A stretch of 64,000 nt of DNA from Mantis religiosa (Eukaryota; Arthropoda; Insecta; Mantodea; Mantidae). This document shows, in pieces, positions 46,714-59,082 of this stretch (the stretch's first letter is position 1; the number at the start of each line of letters is the position of its first letter). The notes beneath the pieces were generated by a model. The model was not told the origin of the DNA and searched no databases. It saw only the letters and a program-made list of their open reading frames with translations. The position numbers were made by a program, and so were the translations under genes. Location of the stretch: contig CM060953.1 of NCBI GenBank assembly GCA_030765055.1, positions 182,407,043 to 182,471,042 on the forward strand. The letters are read 5' to 3'.

Positions 46714-48058
46714 CGAGGGCTGTTCAATAAAGAATGATCACAACTTTTTTACAACGTACATTGTGCCGTTTGTTTTCTCCCCGGCATATTTTTTATGCCC
46801 TTCCGGTTCGAGGGCGCTGCTGTCTTGTTGTTTTGGAATCTCCGCCGTTCCTCTCTGGGGGCGCTGCAGTGCCCGAGGCTTCTTGGGTGGCTCATTCGAA
46901 CCGGGAGGGCAGTGAGTGCCTGGCTGGTGTCGCGTTGGTCTTTCCAAGGGTAAGTGCTCCGTGTTCGGGTTTCCCGATTCTCTCTAAGGGTTTTTCATGT
47001 TTTGCCTTTTTGGTGAGCCGTGTGGTTTTATGGGGCTCTTTCTCCCAGATTGGGACCAGAAGTAGATAGTTACTTTTATGTGTCTTGTTGATCAATGCAA
47101 AGTGTAGCAATAAAAAAAAATAAATCCATATTAAGGTTTTGATAAAGGCGTATGGTTTTAATTTAATCCCATGACCCTGGGTAGGCCCGCACATCCTTAA
47201 CTCATCCTCGTGATTTTGATGGTCCTTTTCAAAATAGTCCCCCTGAATGCTATGTACTTGTCCCAGCGTTTCTACCAGTCTTCAAAAGACATGCTGGAAA
47301 CCAGCTTTTGAGAGATCCTTCAAAATCGCCTCCGCAGCCTTCAACACTGCTTCTGGTGATGGATAATGCCTCCCACGAAGGTGTCTCTTCAAGTTAGGGA
47401 ATAGAAAATGTCACATGGGGCTAAATCCGGACTATAGAGAGAGTGAGGGATGTACTTCACGTTGATTTTTGCAAGATATTCAGCAACAACATTGGCAATA
47501 TGCAGCCGCGAATTATCGTGGTGCAACATCAAGCCTGCCTCATCGAAATGTGGTCATTTACGCCTGATATGGACTTGCAATGTTTTCAGGACATCACTGT
47601 AGTATTATCCAGTTACTGATGTGTGTACAGGTAAAACATGCTGATAAACCATTCCACGAATATCAAAGAATGAGATGACCATAACTTTCCCAGCAGAATT
47701 AACCACTTTTGCTCTTTGTGAGATGGCAATGAAGGAGATTTCCACACCGAGCTCTGCTGTTTGCTCTCAGGATCAAAATGATGTAGCCAAGTTTTCATCA
47801 GCAGTGATTACGTTTGAAAGAAACTCTGGATCTTCCTCTAACATCGACTTTAACCACCTGTTACCTCCATTGCAGTAGGTGATACTGAACATGTCTGACC
47901 TTTCCTGGTTCTCACAGGCGGGAACCAGGAGTACCAACAATGAAACTACTACGGAGTGTTTGTTTCACATTAAGTTAACAGAATATAATAAGGCTGAATT
48001 TTAATGCAAAAAACTATGACCATAAAAATTATGTTAATTCTTTATTGAACAGGCCTCG
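46714..48058 (-). mobile_element. Mariner, minus strand, with internal insertion (unit 6)
   Basis: The termini are at 46714 and 48058. A foreign ~435 bp segment (about 46758-47194) splits it close to the left end. The remaining mariner keeps the middle region (ATTATCGTGGTGCAACATC) and the MKTWLHHFDPESK segment at 47613-47798 on the minus strand. Several frame breaks are visible. Confidence 0.85.
46758..47194. mobile_element. Unidentified ~435 bp insertion inside mariner
   Basis: The uninterrupted version in other units reads AACGTACCTTAACTC. Here AACGTAC is separated from CCTTAACTC by GC-richer sequence found nowhere else in the window. ACAT stands at both edges and may be a short target duplication. 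No convincing terminal inverted repeat and no protein family are seen. It contains an A-rich stretch (AATAAAAAAAAATAAA) near 47110. The type is unknown. Confidence 0.55.
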
Positions 48059-50037
48059 TATAATTTCCTGTGTGAGTTAGCGTGCGTTTCTGGTGCGACA
48101 AGGACCGCTCAGCAAAACCCGGCTAAATAACGAGTGCACTTTTTTGAAATATCCCCTGTCCATGCATGTAGCCCAGCTCAGCATCCGCATGGGGAGACGA
48201 TATACATACAAGGATGATTGTCACCCAGAGAAGCGGATGTGGAGCCACCTCTTTAAAAACCTGATAGCCGCCTGTAATCTGTTTGTCACTGTCGAAAATT
48301 ACACGCACTCCAAGTTTTAGAAAACAAAAACAGGCATTTACAATAAGTTAAGAAGAAATGTCTTGCTTCTTCTATAAAGTGAGTAAGGTTTTATGCCGGG
48401 ATAGCCCTGAGGGCATCCGGAGTCCAAAAATTATGAGACCTACAACTACTCAGGTGAGCCTAATCGAAGTGCAATGATTTAGCACCACCCTATTTGAGTA
48501 GGTTCAAACGCGTCCTTAGCTCCGATATTCAACTTTCTTAAAGCACTAATTGAAGACTTTTGTTTCACCCATGAAAATAACAATAATCCCTAAAGTATAA
48601 AACCTCGTTATATCAAGTACTACCATTTTCATCCATTTTATATTATATTGCTCTTTAGAAGTTTACTATTATTTGGAAAATATTACCGGATGTTTCAACA
48701 GAAAACGAATTACATTTCTAAAATTGTACAATGTTACCCATGCTGCCATCTATGTATTCCCCCTCAAGTTCAGGAACAACACGCTATCTGTAACAACTAG
48801 CGCCAAAATGCATCCTACAGAGTGCATCTACAACTACCACATTCATTGAATGATATGCATAGAATGGTTCCATCGCCTTCACTTCTTAACTAAAACTGCA
48901 AACAGCATTAGTAGTTCATAGTGTAATCTTTCATTGAGTTATTTATTTGACACACATTCAGTTGTATGTCATGGACTGAGAGGTTTACATTATACAGATG
49001 GCTCCATTTGCCATCTTAGTCATAAAGTACATTGCTTAAAGTCCCAAGTTAAAGCAAGCCATTTATCCAAACAATTTCTGTGCACATTAAGCAAATTATA
49101 CTTCACAGTCAAATAACTACATGAAATAATCTCTTATTGGAAGATACACTGTGCATTAAATTTTATTTTTAAAACTGCACATTTTCTTCTTCAGCATTCA
49201 TTACTGTGCATATGCATGCCATTGAAGCATTTAAAAATTCAACGCTGTAATATTCTTGTGTTGTGAAGACAGAGTAAAGCTTAGGACAATTTTAAATGAA
49301 TGATACAGCTTTAATGTAATTATTATTTTTCATAATTTATTCTGCACTTGTGAATGTTAATTCAACTAAAGTGATTAGAAGTATATAAAATAGTGCCATT
49401 TATGAAATTTATGTCACCAGTTGCTAATACTGACTTCTGTACTAATTTCACATAATTAATCTTATATGAATCGATCACAAACTTCAGGTTGTTCTCTGAA
49501 TATACTTTTGTATACTTGTGCTGAAAATAATGTATGTACTGTTGAGCTTTTAAAATTCTTATTAAATATAATAATTAACAGAGCTGCTTTGTTGTCATTT
49601 TAAAGAAATAGTGGTATATTTTGTACATAGTTGTTGGCATCAATTCAAATTTATATACATATTTATTTAGGTTTTTTTTCTCACTGTTATTCCAGGGAAT
49701 TTTTCAACATTCTGTGTACAAAGAAATTGCATTACACATAACATTATGGTATCCTTTCCTGTTTTCCTGTATCTACAGAATCATTATTTTAGTGTTAAGT
49801 TATCTGTATTTTAAGTATTACACTAAGAACCTTGAGATAAAGGGGATACAGATTTTTGTATAATCTCAACAGCATCTTAAGTGATCTCAGTCTCTCGTTT
49901 TTTAAATTTAATTGTTTTTAAAGACAAAATTGTCAATTTGCAACAGGAATAAAGATATAATGCTTTGTGGAAGTCAATTATTCATATTTAACAGGAGAAG
50001 TTCAAGTTGATTCTTGATATTTTTTTCACAAATTGGA

Positions 50038-50183
50038 CATCTTCTTTCGAAGTCACATATCGCACACTGATGAATAGTTTACCGCACATTTCCTCACGTA
50101 TTTCACGCGCATTATGCTAATATGCGATATTGAAATGCGCGTAAACTATTCATGTGTGGCGAGATGTGATTTCTAAAGAAGTT
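50038..50183. repeat. Foldback palindrome (unit 6)
   Basis: Nearly identical to the unit 1 copy, including CACATATCGCACACTGATG and the right-arm TTTCTAAAGAAGTTGG. Confidence 0.75.
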
Positions 50184-51456
50184 GGATTCCATCAGTCAGT
50201 AAAAATGGGAGCCGAAGGGAAGGTGAAGTGAATGCACCATAGCTCGGTCGCAGTAGAAGCTTACTACATTACCGGCCGTAGTTCCCAAGGTAGCCGGGGT
50301 CTAAAGGATCAGGAAAGAGCGCCCTATGCGGCATCAAAGTTTACCACGGAGTTGAGCATCTGGTATTAATCTGTGGAATGCATGCACAGATGCAAACAAA
50401 ATGGTGTTGCAATTATACTAAAGGTGCAAAATATTTACTATATACAAAAGAAGTGACGCCATTTATTAAAAATGAACCTCGAACCAGTTACGATCAAAAT
50501 GCATGCGTTCTGTTACGGTTTGTAACACAAGTTCGCAATCGACTTCCAAACTGCAATCACAAAATGTAATGTTTCTATTAATATCAAGTCTCTTCTTGAT
50601 TGATTGTGTACCAGATTTTGTTTGTCAAAGTCATTCTCAATCAGAGAAACCTGCGTAGTAAATATACTTCCTAATCTTTTGTTTTGAATTGCCTATTTCA
50701 CATCGGTAGCACTTGAAATTTCCAAATGCAGCAGTTCAGGTTCTGTTGGTAGTACAAACTTTGTTAATTACACAAAACAGTATTTCTTTTTCAAGTATAT
50801 ACTATAGTTTCATTAAAATTTTTCAGCAGCTATTAAAGAAACTAGTGAAGTCTCTTATAAACAGCAAACTGGACCCACAAGAGTTCTTGAGATTACCTTT
50901 GCCATCAAAATATTCAATTTACCTTTCAGCAAACCGGTTATTTATATCATAAAATGTCATTCTAAGAATATAGATGTTCAATGGAGGAGATAAACTTGCG
51001 AAGAAAGAAACAAATGACTCGAGCATAAAATTTAATATGTTTAACAGTAGTACCAACTTATAGACCAAGGCTAAAGTTTATGGGAATTTTGAACGGTTCC
51101 TACGATGTAGTGCAACATTTCTGTTATAAAGGGACAGATACTTGCGATTTATACTATGTAAGTATTAAAAGTATTACATTACACTCAAAATTGATATTGT
51201 TTTTAGTATTTATATACTATGTTTGAAGATCAGCCGAATCAAAACAGAACCATGTTTAGAAAAGGGACAGCGTGTTTGTGTTTGACCAACTTAAGTCAAA
51301 TTAACAACTCAGTTGAATGTCAACTGGTATTTAAATTCAGTGTGTCCAAAGGGGTGAACGAAGATTAGAAAAAAGAGAACAACGCCACCCTTTAAAAGAA
51401 ACATCCTGAAATATTTATTTACTGAAAGTACATATATTTTTATTAAAACGCAAATA

Positions 51457-52373
51457 AGAGGGCTGTTCAATAAAGAATAATCATAATCTTTTAGGTTCAT
51501 AATTTTTCGCACTAATATTCAATCTTATTATAATCTGATAGCTTAATATGAAATAAACACGCCGTAGTAGTTTCATTGTTGGTACTCCTGGTTCCCGCCT
51601 GTGATAACCAGTCATGTTCAGACATGTTTAGTATCGCCTACCACTGCAATGGAAAGAACATGCAGTTAAAGCTGATGTTAGAGGAAGATCCGCAGCTTCT
51701 TTCAAACGTAATCACTGCTGATAAAACTTGGCTACATCATTTTGATCCTGAGAGCAAACAGCAACGCTCAGTGTGAGAATCTCCTTCATCACCAACCCCC
51801 AAAAAGCAAAAGTGATTGTTTCTGCTGGAAAAGTTATGATCACCTCATTCTTTGATTTTAATGGAATGCTTTATCAGCATGTTGTACTTGCACACATATC
51901 AGTAACTGCACAATACTACACGGATGTCCTGAAAACTTTGTTAGTCTATATCAGGCGCAAAAGATCACCTTTCCTTTAAGCAGGCTGAGTGCTGCATTAC
52001 GGCAATGCGCGGCAGCATATTGCCAACGTTTTTGCTGAAGATCTTGCGAAACTCAAAGTGAAGTACATCCCTCACCCTCCCTATAGTCCGGATTTAGCTC
52101 CATGTGACTTTTTTCTATTACTTAACTTGAAGGAACAACTTTTTGTGAGGTATTATCCATCATCAGAAGCAGTGGTGAAGGCTGCGAAGGCGATTTTGAA
52201 GTATCTCTCAAAAATGGTTTCCAGCATGTCTTTGAAGACTGGCAGAAACGCTGGGACAAGTGCATCACATTCAAGGGAGGCTATTTCGAGAAGAACCGTC
52301 AAAATTATGAGGATGAGTAAAGGTGCGTTGTCAAAAAAAGAAATTGTTATCATCCTTTATTGAACAGCCCTCG
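51457..52373 (+). mobile_element. Mariner, plus strand, internally deleted (unit 6)
   Basis: The element is 917 bp. The left end is AGAGGG rather than CGAGGG, as in unit 1, supporting a shared origin for this stretch. VITADKTWLHHFDPESK, LHYGNARQH (Gly for the second Asp) and APCDFFLLL (third Asp kept) are readable in broken frames. Confidence 0.9.
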
Positions 52374-52564
52374 TTTAAGGTCCTTTCAATGTAAATGAAA
52401 TTCATGTCTTGAATTGTCTGGAAATTTCTTAAGTATATACATTCTGATAACTTCTGTATAATTAGTAAACGTAAGAGATAGACAACAATGTAACTGTCGT
52501 CAGTTAAAACTTACATTATACGTCGCTTCTTTGTGAAGTTAAACACATGAAAAATATTCCTGTG

Positions 52565-52758
52565 TGTAGTGTAGTGTTTAACGCCCACTTTTACTACATA
52601 AGGCACCGCAGGCGATAACACTGATGATGCATGAGATGAAGATGGAGCACCGGTGGAATGAGATGGCGGGGGAAACCGGAGATCCCGGAGAAAACCCGCC
52701 CCAACGCCGTGTTGTCCACCACAAATCTCACTTTGCGGTCGCCTGGGATCGAACCCGC
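52565..52758 (-). mobile_element. SINE copy (unit 6)
   Basis: The insertion point and AATATTCCTGTG duplications (52553-52564, 52759-52770) match units 2 and 3. The body differs from the unit 2 copy by only a few bases, for example ACATAAGGC for ACATACGGC. Confidence 0.8.
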
Positions 52759-54673
52759 AATATTCCTGTGTTTTGTTTGAATTTTCCAACACGTTACTTA
52801 AATGAAAAGTCCTTATTGTAAAGTCAACACATATCAACGTGTTTTTTAAACGTTTTACTATCATTTAAATATTCATATCTCCCTTGAAGCTATCATTAAA
52901 TAAATATTAAGTCCAAGCGTAGTAAGAATACATTATCTAAGAGTGGAAATACCATCAGGGGATTCTACATCTTCACCATTAAATAAACGAGACAAAATAA
53001 GAAGGTATGACTGTCCAGGGTTCTTATTCAGCACAGATCAGTGATTAAAGTACTGTCAACAGAAATCCACGTTTTCAGTTCTGATGACAATAAAGACGTT
53101 ACCGTTGACATGACTAACTTATGTACATGCAACTGACTTAGAAGTTCCTTAAATTTTCCTTTCTCATTCTCAAACTTTTAAAACTAGCCATTGCACTGTT
53201 ACACATTGGAACAGGTGCACTTTAGATTTGTTTTAATAAACATTTACCATGGCGGCAGTTAACAGTTTGTGTATTTCATATGGCGAAAAAAAACGCGAGC
53301 CGCTGGACAAACATAAGAGTAACAATTTATAGGATTGACAACAATGGGCGAGAACCACAATAATAATACTTGCAATATTTCTTATTTTTCTTGTTATGTA
53401 AAGACAGTTGATTTAAATGATAATGTATAATAGTAAAACGATTAATTATTAATTATGGTACAAAACACGTATTCAAATATGTAATTTGAAACTTTGTAAT
53501 AAGGTTCCAATAAGTGTAGTTGGTCGATATTTTACCTTTTTGATGACTATATGTACAGGAAAAGAACATTTAATTACATAAAATCCTGACTCCAGTCATC
53601 ACATGGCAAAGGTCTCTGTAATGTTTTGACTATCGACCAAATATTCCACATTTCGCTTAAATCTGCAAGAAAATAAAAAGGAATATCTCAGTGTTTGTAA
53701 GTAGATAATAATTCGAGAGTAGAGAGAGCCCTGAGACTTCAAAGTGGTAACAATACGGAATAAAACCACTCCAAACTTGGAATTGTGTTTCAAAACCGAA
53801 GACACTAACAACAAGTCTGAAATGTAGCATTTGCTTTACCAATAAATTGAGGAAGGATTTATGCCGGGATAGCCCCAAGGGCATCCCGATTCCAAAAATT
53901 GTCATGAAGTAAGCCCAATCGAAAGTGCAATGATTGAGCCGAATGGGACACGTCATGCGCATAATGTTACACAAACTTCAACTCTCTTAAAGCAGTACTT
54001 GAAGACTTGTGTTTCACCCGTCAAGACAACGAAATATCTACAAAGTGTAAACTCCTCGTAAAAAACAAATGCCACTCATTTTATACATTGCACTTTGTCC
54101 TGCAGTTTATGAATTTACAATTATTTGGCAAATTTTACCAGAGATATTATCGGGAAACCAATTACATTTCCAAAATTATACAATATTTCCTATTCTGCCA
54201 TCTATCCACTTCCTCTTAAGTTCGGGAACAAGACTGCCATCTTTAATAACTAGCGCCAAAATGTACTCTATAGGGCACATCTGGAACTCATTGGAATTGG
54301 GCTAATACTCTGTAATATGTATCAGATAAATCTAACAGAGGTAAAAGTTAAGTAGTTGTCGCATTCCTCCCAGTAACAGCGAAATACTAGCCTTCATCTA
54401 AACGATCCAAACGTCTCACACTTACAAATTCCTAGTACTGGCCAGTTAGAATCAAGATAGCTATCGCATTATTCGATGTAGCTAAAAGAAAATAAATGAT
54501 AACATAATATCAGAGAATGTTTATCTAGGTTAATATGTAATTGTACTCATATAAATAAACATTTCTAAACTGATTTTGTACAAACTCATAGACCTGCAAC
54601 ATATAGACTATAAATAAAATCTTGTCAGTTAAATCACACATTAAATGTTACTTTTTGGTGAAGTTAATGATTA

Positions 54674-54907
54674 ACAGGTAGGGAAAAGGGAATATGTGAG
54701 TTGTGTGAGGGAAACGAAAGCATAGAACACTATGTAACGGAATGCGAGGAGATTGCAATGTGTAGAAAAAAGGTTTGGGAGGAAAAATTAGAGAAAGTAG
54801 AGAAGAGGATAGTAGCTATAAAAATGTTAAGGGGAAAGGAGGAAAACAAGGTAAGAAGTATTGGTGAGTTCTTACAGAAATTAAAGAAAAATGGACAAGA
54901 AATGTAA
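54674..54907 (+). pseudogene. Non-LTR ORF2 C-terminus fragment (unit 6)
   Basis: This is the most diverged copy: the end reads LKKNGQEM instead of LKRNAAEM, and the 3' UTR is shortened, stopping near 55060 without the AATTCAATTC end. Confidence 0.65.
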
Positions 54908-55264
54908 AGAATATAAGAATGGAAGATGTTGGGGAAGAAAAGGGGCTAAGTAAGTAACAAGGAGGTATGGACGTTAAGAGCTACCTGGCAGAGCAGAAGA
55001 CCGGGGTGTCATGTAAGACAAGGTAGCAACAAGGTAAACACAAATAAATATTGCCTAAAGTTGAATTTTCAAACATGTTCCTCAAATGAAATTAAAATTA
55101 GCTATTGTAAGGTCATCACAGAGCAACGACTTCTTAAACTTTTGACTATCATCTAAAACCAACATATTTTACTTGAACCTGCAGAAAATGAAATGGAATG
55201 TCTCAGCGTTGTAGAATGTATTATACAAGAGTAGATAAAGTCATGTAAGTTTAACCTATCACAT

Positions 55265-55888
55265 TATTATTATTATTGAAATTTTGGTCAACATTCCTCT
55301 CTATCAAACGTATGCAATTAAAGCGGCCATTTTCTTCTTCTTCTACTTCAAGCATAAAATATCCAGAATCCTATTACGTGCTACAAATGCGCATTTCATT
55401 TGTTTACCCACTGCTTTTTGGGACTTTCTATGTTTCATTTTCCTTAAAGAGAATCATTCTGAAGTCCGACAGTCGTTTTGGAGTAGTTCTCTTCAATTCG
55501 AGCCTACGTTCTATTGATGGACAGTAAGATATTATTCTTCAGTTGTTGTGTGAGCTGCATTCAACTGTCGAGCTTGCACTGACTACAGTTCAGCGTTGTC
55601 GGTGGAGTGTTGTGCTACTGAAGGGCGGTGCGATTGTCTTCGTCGTATGTGGTGATGTCTTCTTTAGTGGTCAGCCTGGGGCCGATATTCAGTACTACTG
55701 AGCGAACGTCCAGAATATTATCACCCGATCGGCGAAGTCACGACAAAACTAGCTGCCAGGAAAGAAAGAGACAGATAGCGTCGAGGCGACGCCTACTCGT
55801 GTGACGGATTGGCATTTGCTGAAGGAGTGGAAAGAGAGCCAGAGAAATGTCGGGACAACTCCGTTGCCATCGTGAAAGTCTGTGATGC
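55265..55888. other. Unassigned segment between unit 6 and gypsy fragments
   Basis: It opens with a short ATT microsatellite (about 55263-55277). The next ~600 bp has no match in the array and no recognisable protein. An 83-codon plus frame and overlapping minus frames show no family resemblance. It could be gypsy LTR or untranslated sequence, since the RT fragment follows, but nothing in it proves that. Confidence 0.4.
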
Positions 55889-56218
55889 TTGATGCTACAG
55901 AGACTGCAGGCGACCAACCTGAAGCTGAATGCAAAGAAATGCCAGCTCTTCCGCAAGGAAGTCAACTACTTGGGCCACATATTCTCACCAAACGAAGTGG
56001 CCACAGACATGGAGAAGAAACAGGCCGTGAGAGAGTGGCCTCGGTCAAAGTATAAGAGAGAATTGTGCAGCTTTCTAGGGCTGTGCAGTTATTGCCGCCG
56101 TTTCATTAAGGGCTTCTCCAACATCGCCAAACCCCTCACCCGCCTGATGGAAGAACACCGAGCTTATGTGTGGACAGAGGACACCGAAGTCGCTCTTACC
56201 TTGACTGAAGACGCGCTT
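55889..56218 (+). pseudogene. Ty3/gypsy reverse transcriptase to RNase H fragment
   Basis: About 110 residues match the downstream part of a gypsy-type RT: LKLNAKKCQLFRKEVNYLGH, then a stretch ending AVREWP, then LCSFLGLCSYCRRFIKGFSN and PLTRLMEE...VWTED, which leads into the RNase H side. The YxDD catalytic block upstream is absent, and the frame ends by running into the gag segment. It is a non-functional relic. The family-level call is firm. Confidence 0.88.
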
Positions 56219-56220
56219 TC

Positions 56221-56724
56221 TGCAACCTCTACGAGAAGATGGAAGAAATGAAGTCAGTGAATGACACCCTCGCTGCGAAGGCGGAAGCTGCAAACAACAA
56301 CCGGACCGAGACAATGACTGCAATTAAGGCCGATTTATCTGAAATGAGGGCTGCGAACGAAGCCCTCGCCGCCAAATTTGAGGAACAGTTGGCCGGCGTA
56401 AAGAAGGACGTCACGGAGTTGGGGGAGCGCGTCGAAGACCTGGCGAGCCGCGATAACGGCCTGGAGGGAAAGGTCAACAGTAACACCAATTGCCTGAGTG
56501 CCTTTGTGGAGGACATCGTCGGCCGGAGGTTAAAGGACCTGAAGACCGACTCGCTGGGACGCGACACAACATCTGCGCGCGTCAAACCTCCTAAATTCGA
56601 CGTCGCGACAACTTTCGAAGTCTTCCGCCGCCTGTTCGACACAGTGGCTGGGCACAACAAGTGGTCACCAGAGGAAGAAGCCGCACAGGTAATAACCAGC
56701 CTCCATCCTCAATGCTACCGTTAG
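56221..56724 (+). pseudogene. Ty3/gypsy gag, N-terminal fragment with coiled coil
   Basis: Heptad-like Ala/Glu/Lys/Leu repeats suggest a coiled coil over about the first 90 residues (EMRAANEALAAKFEEQL, VTELGERVEDLA). The gag phrase VKPPKFD...FEVFRRLFDTVAGHN and WSPEEEAAQVITSL follows. The gag order then breaks at about 56705. The next part of gag lies on the other strand, so an inversion cut the gene here. It joins directly to the RT fragment on its left, which is not the normal gag-pol order. Confidence 0.8.
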
Positions 56725-57006
56725 CGCCTCGTGGATGGTCTTGCAATCGCCGAGCATTAGTCGCTGACGTATCTCGGTGTCTCGTACCCTGTCCACGAAT
56801 GTGTAGGTAGCCTCTCGGAATACGAACTCGGGTGAGAGGTTAACTAAGGCTTTGCTAGCCAGCTGGTTTTGTCGAGATTTCGACGATCGGGTGACAATAT
56901 CTCTGGAGGCGAAGAGAGCGGCGGTAGTGTTGAATGAATTCTCTGCGATCGGATGTAATGTGACACTTATTACTTCCAGGCAGTTTTCCTGTTGGGCTTC
57001 CAACAA
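56700..57006 (-). pseudogene. Ty3/gypsy gag, inverted middle fragment
   Basis: On the minus strand it reads SPEFVFREATYTFVDRVRDT, then a stretch ending EALTVALRMEA, which resembles the gag segment that normally follows the plus-strand piece at 56221-56724. Adjacent fragments in opposite orientation show an inversion. The part around FREATYTFV also matches the small remnants in units 1-5. Confidence 0.75.
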
Positions 57007-57214
57007 GACCTCGACGGGAGTGAAGGTGTGTGTCGCAGCATTTCCACATTGAGACAGTCCAAGCCCATCTCCAGTAGTTGTGGTGCAGTGGTTTTTTTTG
57101 TAGTGGATATTGAGGTCAATGCGTCTGTCCTTTAAGGTCGCCGAAGCCGTTAGAAGTGTCGTAATACCGAAGGCGGCGACTATGTCATGCTGATCGCAAC
57201 GCCGTGTAAGTGAC

Positions 57215-57223
57215 GGGGCGCCA
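57215..57223 (-). promoter_or_regulatory. Candidate primer-binding site of the gypsy element
   Basis: TGGCGCCCC on the minus strand resembles the primer-binding sequence of LTR retroelements. Six bases upstream, at 57230, the minus strand reads GGTAACA, a plausible LTR end (TG...CA rule). Orientation agrees with the inverted gag piece. No second LTR was found, so this remains tentative. Confidence 0.35.
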
Positions 57224-57229
57224 CACTAA

Positions 57230-58018
57230 TGTTACCTTGGAGGGGCAGTGAACTCTGCGTCCTTTTCAATAGGGGAGGGGATCCGTCTCCTTCAGCTGCT
57301 GTGGTCCGCGCGCTGCGGACCCCTAGTACTCGTGGTACCTCTGACGTTACTAGAGGAACCTCGGGCCGAACATTCGAGTCCCTCCCTGATTGGGAGTTGT
57401 TCAGATTGGGTTGGACTCGAGGGGGCAGTGGTTCCGATACCCGTGGGAGATCGGGTACGTCTCCGGACGGGTTTGAGGGAAGCCATATATTCCCGCGTAC
57501 TAGCCAGTATAACTAGTAGAAGGTGTGCTAGATCACCAGGCGGCCCCAACCAGGTCATATCGGTAGCCTTCCCATTTTGGAGTTGGCGCGCGTAAGTGAC
57601 GTATCATCTTCCATCCCGTCTTGAGTACACAGGACCAGTTGGGGGGGCCTAGTTAGCCTCTAGGTCTTGCCCTATGGAAAGCCACACGGAGGCGGGGTCC
57701 AGGTCTAATGGGAGTAGAACCTCTGACATTAAAGTCCTGCTCATAGCAGCAGCATCGCCAACAAGGTGCATGAAATACACCTCTGCTGTTCCCGATTTGG
57801 AGGCGCCGCCCTAATAAGTTCACATCAGTTTTCAAGGCAGCTTCGTGATCTACTTTTAGTGTTCGTGACCAAGGGCCACCATTGTTCAGCAGCGGACAGA
57901 AGGAAAGGACAAAGCAGTCCTTTGGTACTCCGCGGAAACTGCGCAGAAAATCCTCCTTTTGGATAGGTGAAACTTGAGGTGAGAGGTCAGCTCCCGCAAG
58001 TGGAGTACTGCTGCGCCG
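57230..58018. other. Possible gypsy LTR and unassigned sequence
   Basis: This is GC-richer than the array and has no coding family in any frame. The left edge (TGTTACCTTGG) may be an LTR edge. The right boundary with unit 7 is near 58019, where TGCTGTTGTGTTTGGCTCTG resumes array homology. No terminal repeat pair is visible to confirm an LTR. Confidence 0.35.
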
Positions 58019-59082
58019 GTATGGTGTGCGGATTCTAGCTGCTGTTGTGTTTGGCTCTGCGTGGATTGTACACGGGTGGATTCAGTTTGTGTAGCTGTGC
58101 TCAGTGATGACTGCTGTTCATATATTTGACCTCTTTCCTGCTTTTCTGAGGTAATGTAGCTAGTAGACGTGGTGTACCTAGCGGCACTTGACCAGAACTT
58201 CTCTGTAAGGGGTTGCCAGGATGGAGAGTGTTGTCCGACGGTAAATCAAGGGAGAAGCCCCGGCAGCTGGCAGATGTAGATGGCGGCGAATGAACGTTGG
58301 AAGGCCGGTTGTGTCTGTGGGCTCGCAGCTGAAGTATACAGCGACTGGACATTTGGAAGGTCGGGAGGACGCCTGGCAATGACTTGTAAAACTGATTTTA
58401 AAAATCTCATTCTTACCGTCTGTAAGCTGCTTGTATTAAGACCTTGTGGGTTCGTAGATTTAAAAGTGCAATTCGCATAAATTCAACATGATCTTTATTT
58501 CCGTAGAAATACTCTTTGGTCAACATTTACAGTTGCAGAATTACGTCACATACACAATTGCAAACATAAAGTTCGACTGCCAAACCCACAAACAAACACT
58601 CCTGGTGAGTCGCGGCTTCCTTAAACACCTCTACTCATATTAGTAGATATTTCTGGAATATATTTTTTGTACATAGTTGTTGGTATCATTTCAAATTTAT
58701 ATACATATTTCTTTAGGGTCTTTCTCGCTGTTATTCTAGGGAATTTTTCAACATTCTGTGTACAAAGAAATTGCATTACACATAACATTATGGTATCCTT
58801 TCCTGTTTATCTGTATCTACAGAATCATTATTTTAGTGTTAAGTTATCTTTATTTTAAGTATTACATTAAGAAGCTTGAGGGAGAGGGTACACAGATATC
58901 TTGTATAATCTCAACAGCATCTTAAGTGATCTCAGTCTCTCGTTTTTTAAATTTTAATTGTTTTTAAAGAAAAAATTATCAATTTGCAACAGAAATAAAG
59001 ATATAATGCTTTGTGGAAGTCAATTATTCATTTTTAACAGGAAAAGTTCAAGTGGATTCTTGATATTTCTTTTCACAAATTG

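Larger units (their letters stand above)
45415..55264 (+). repeat. Tandem array unit 6
   Basis: The order of parts matches unit 2 and the SINE is present. The minus mariner carries an extra ~435 bp insertion. The 3' part of subunit c diverges after the non-LTR fragment. After GACTATCA near 55150 it follows a different path from units 1-5, resembling the region before the subunit c hairpin rather than the gag remnant. Recognisable array homology fades at about 55264. Confidence 0.88.

Noticed and set aside
46734..47069. 111-codon frame in the insertion within the unit 6 mariner
   Set aside because: Starts in mariner sequence and runs through the insertion. Overlapping frames of similar length exist and no domain is seen.
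55276..55527. 83-codon frame with a hydrophobic stretch
   Set aside because: An overlapping plus frame of similar length exists. There is no start context, family match or conservation to compare.
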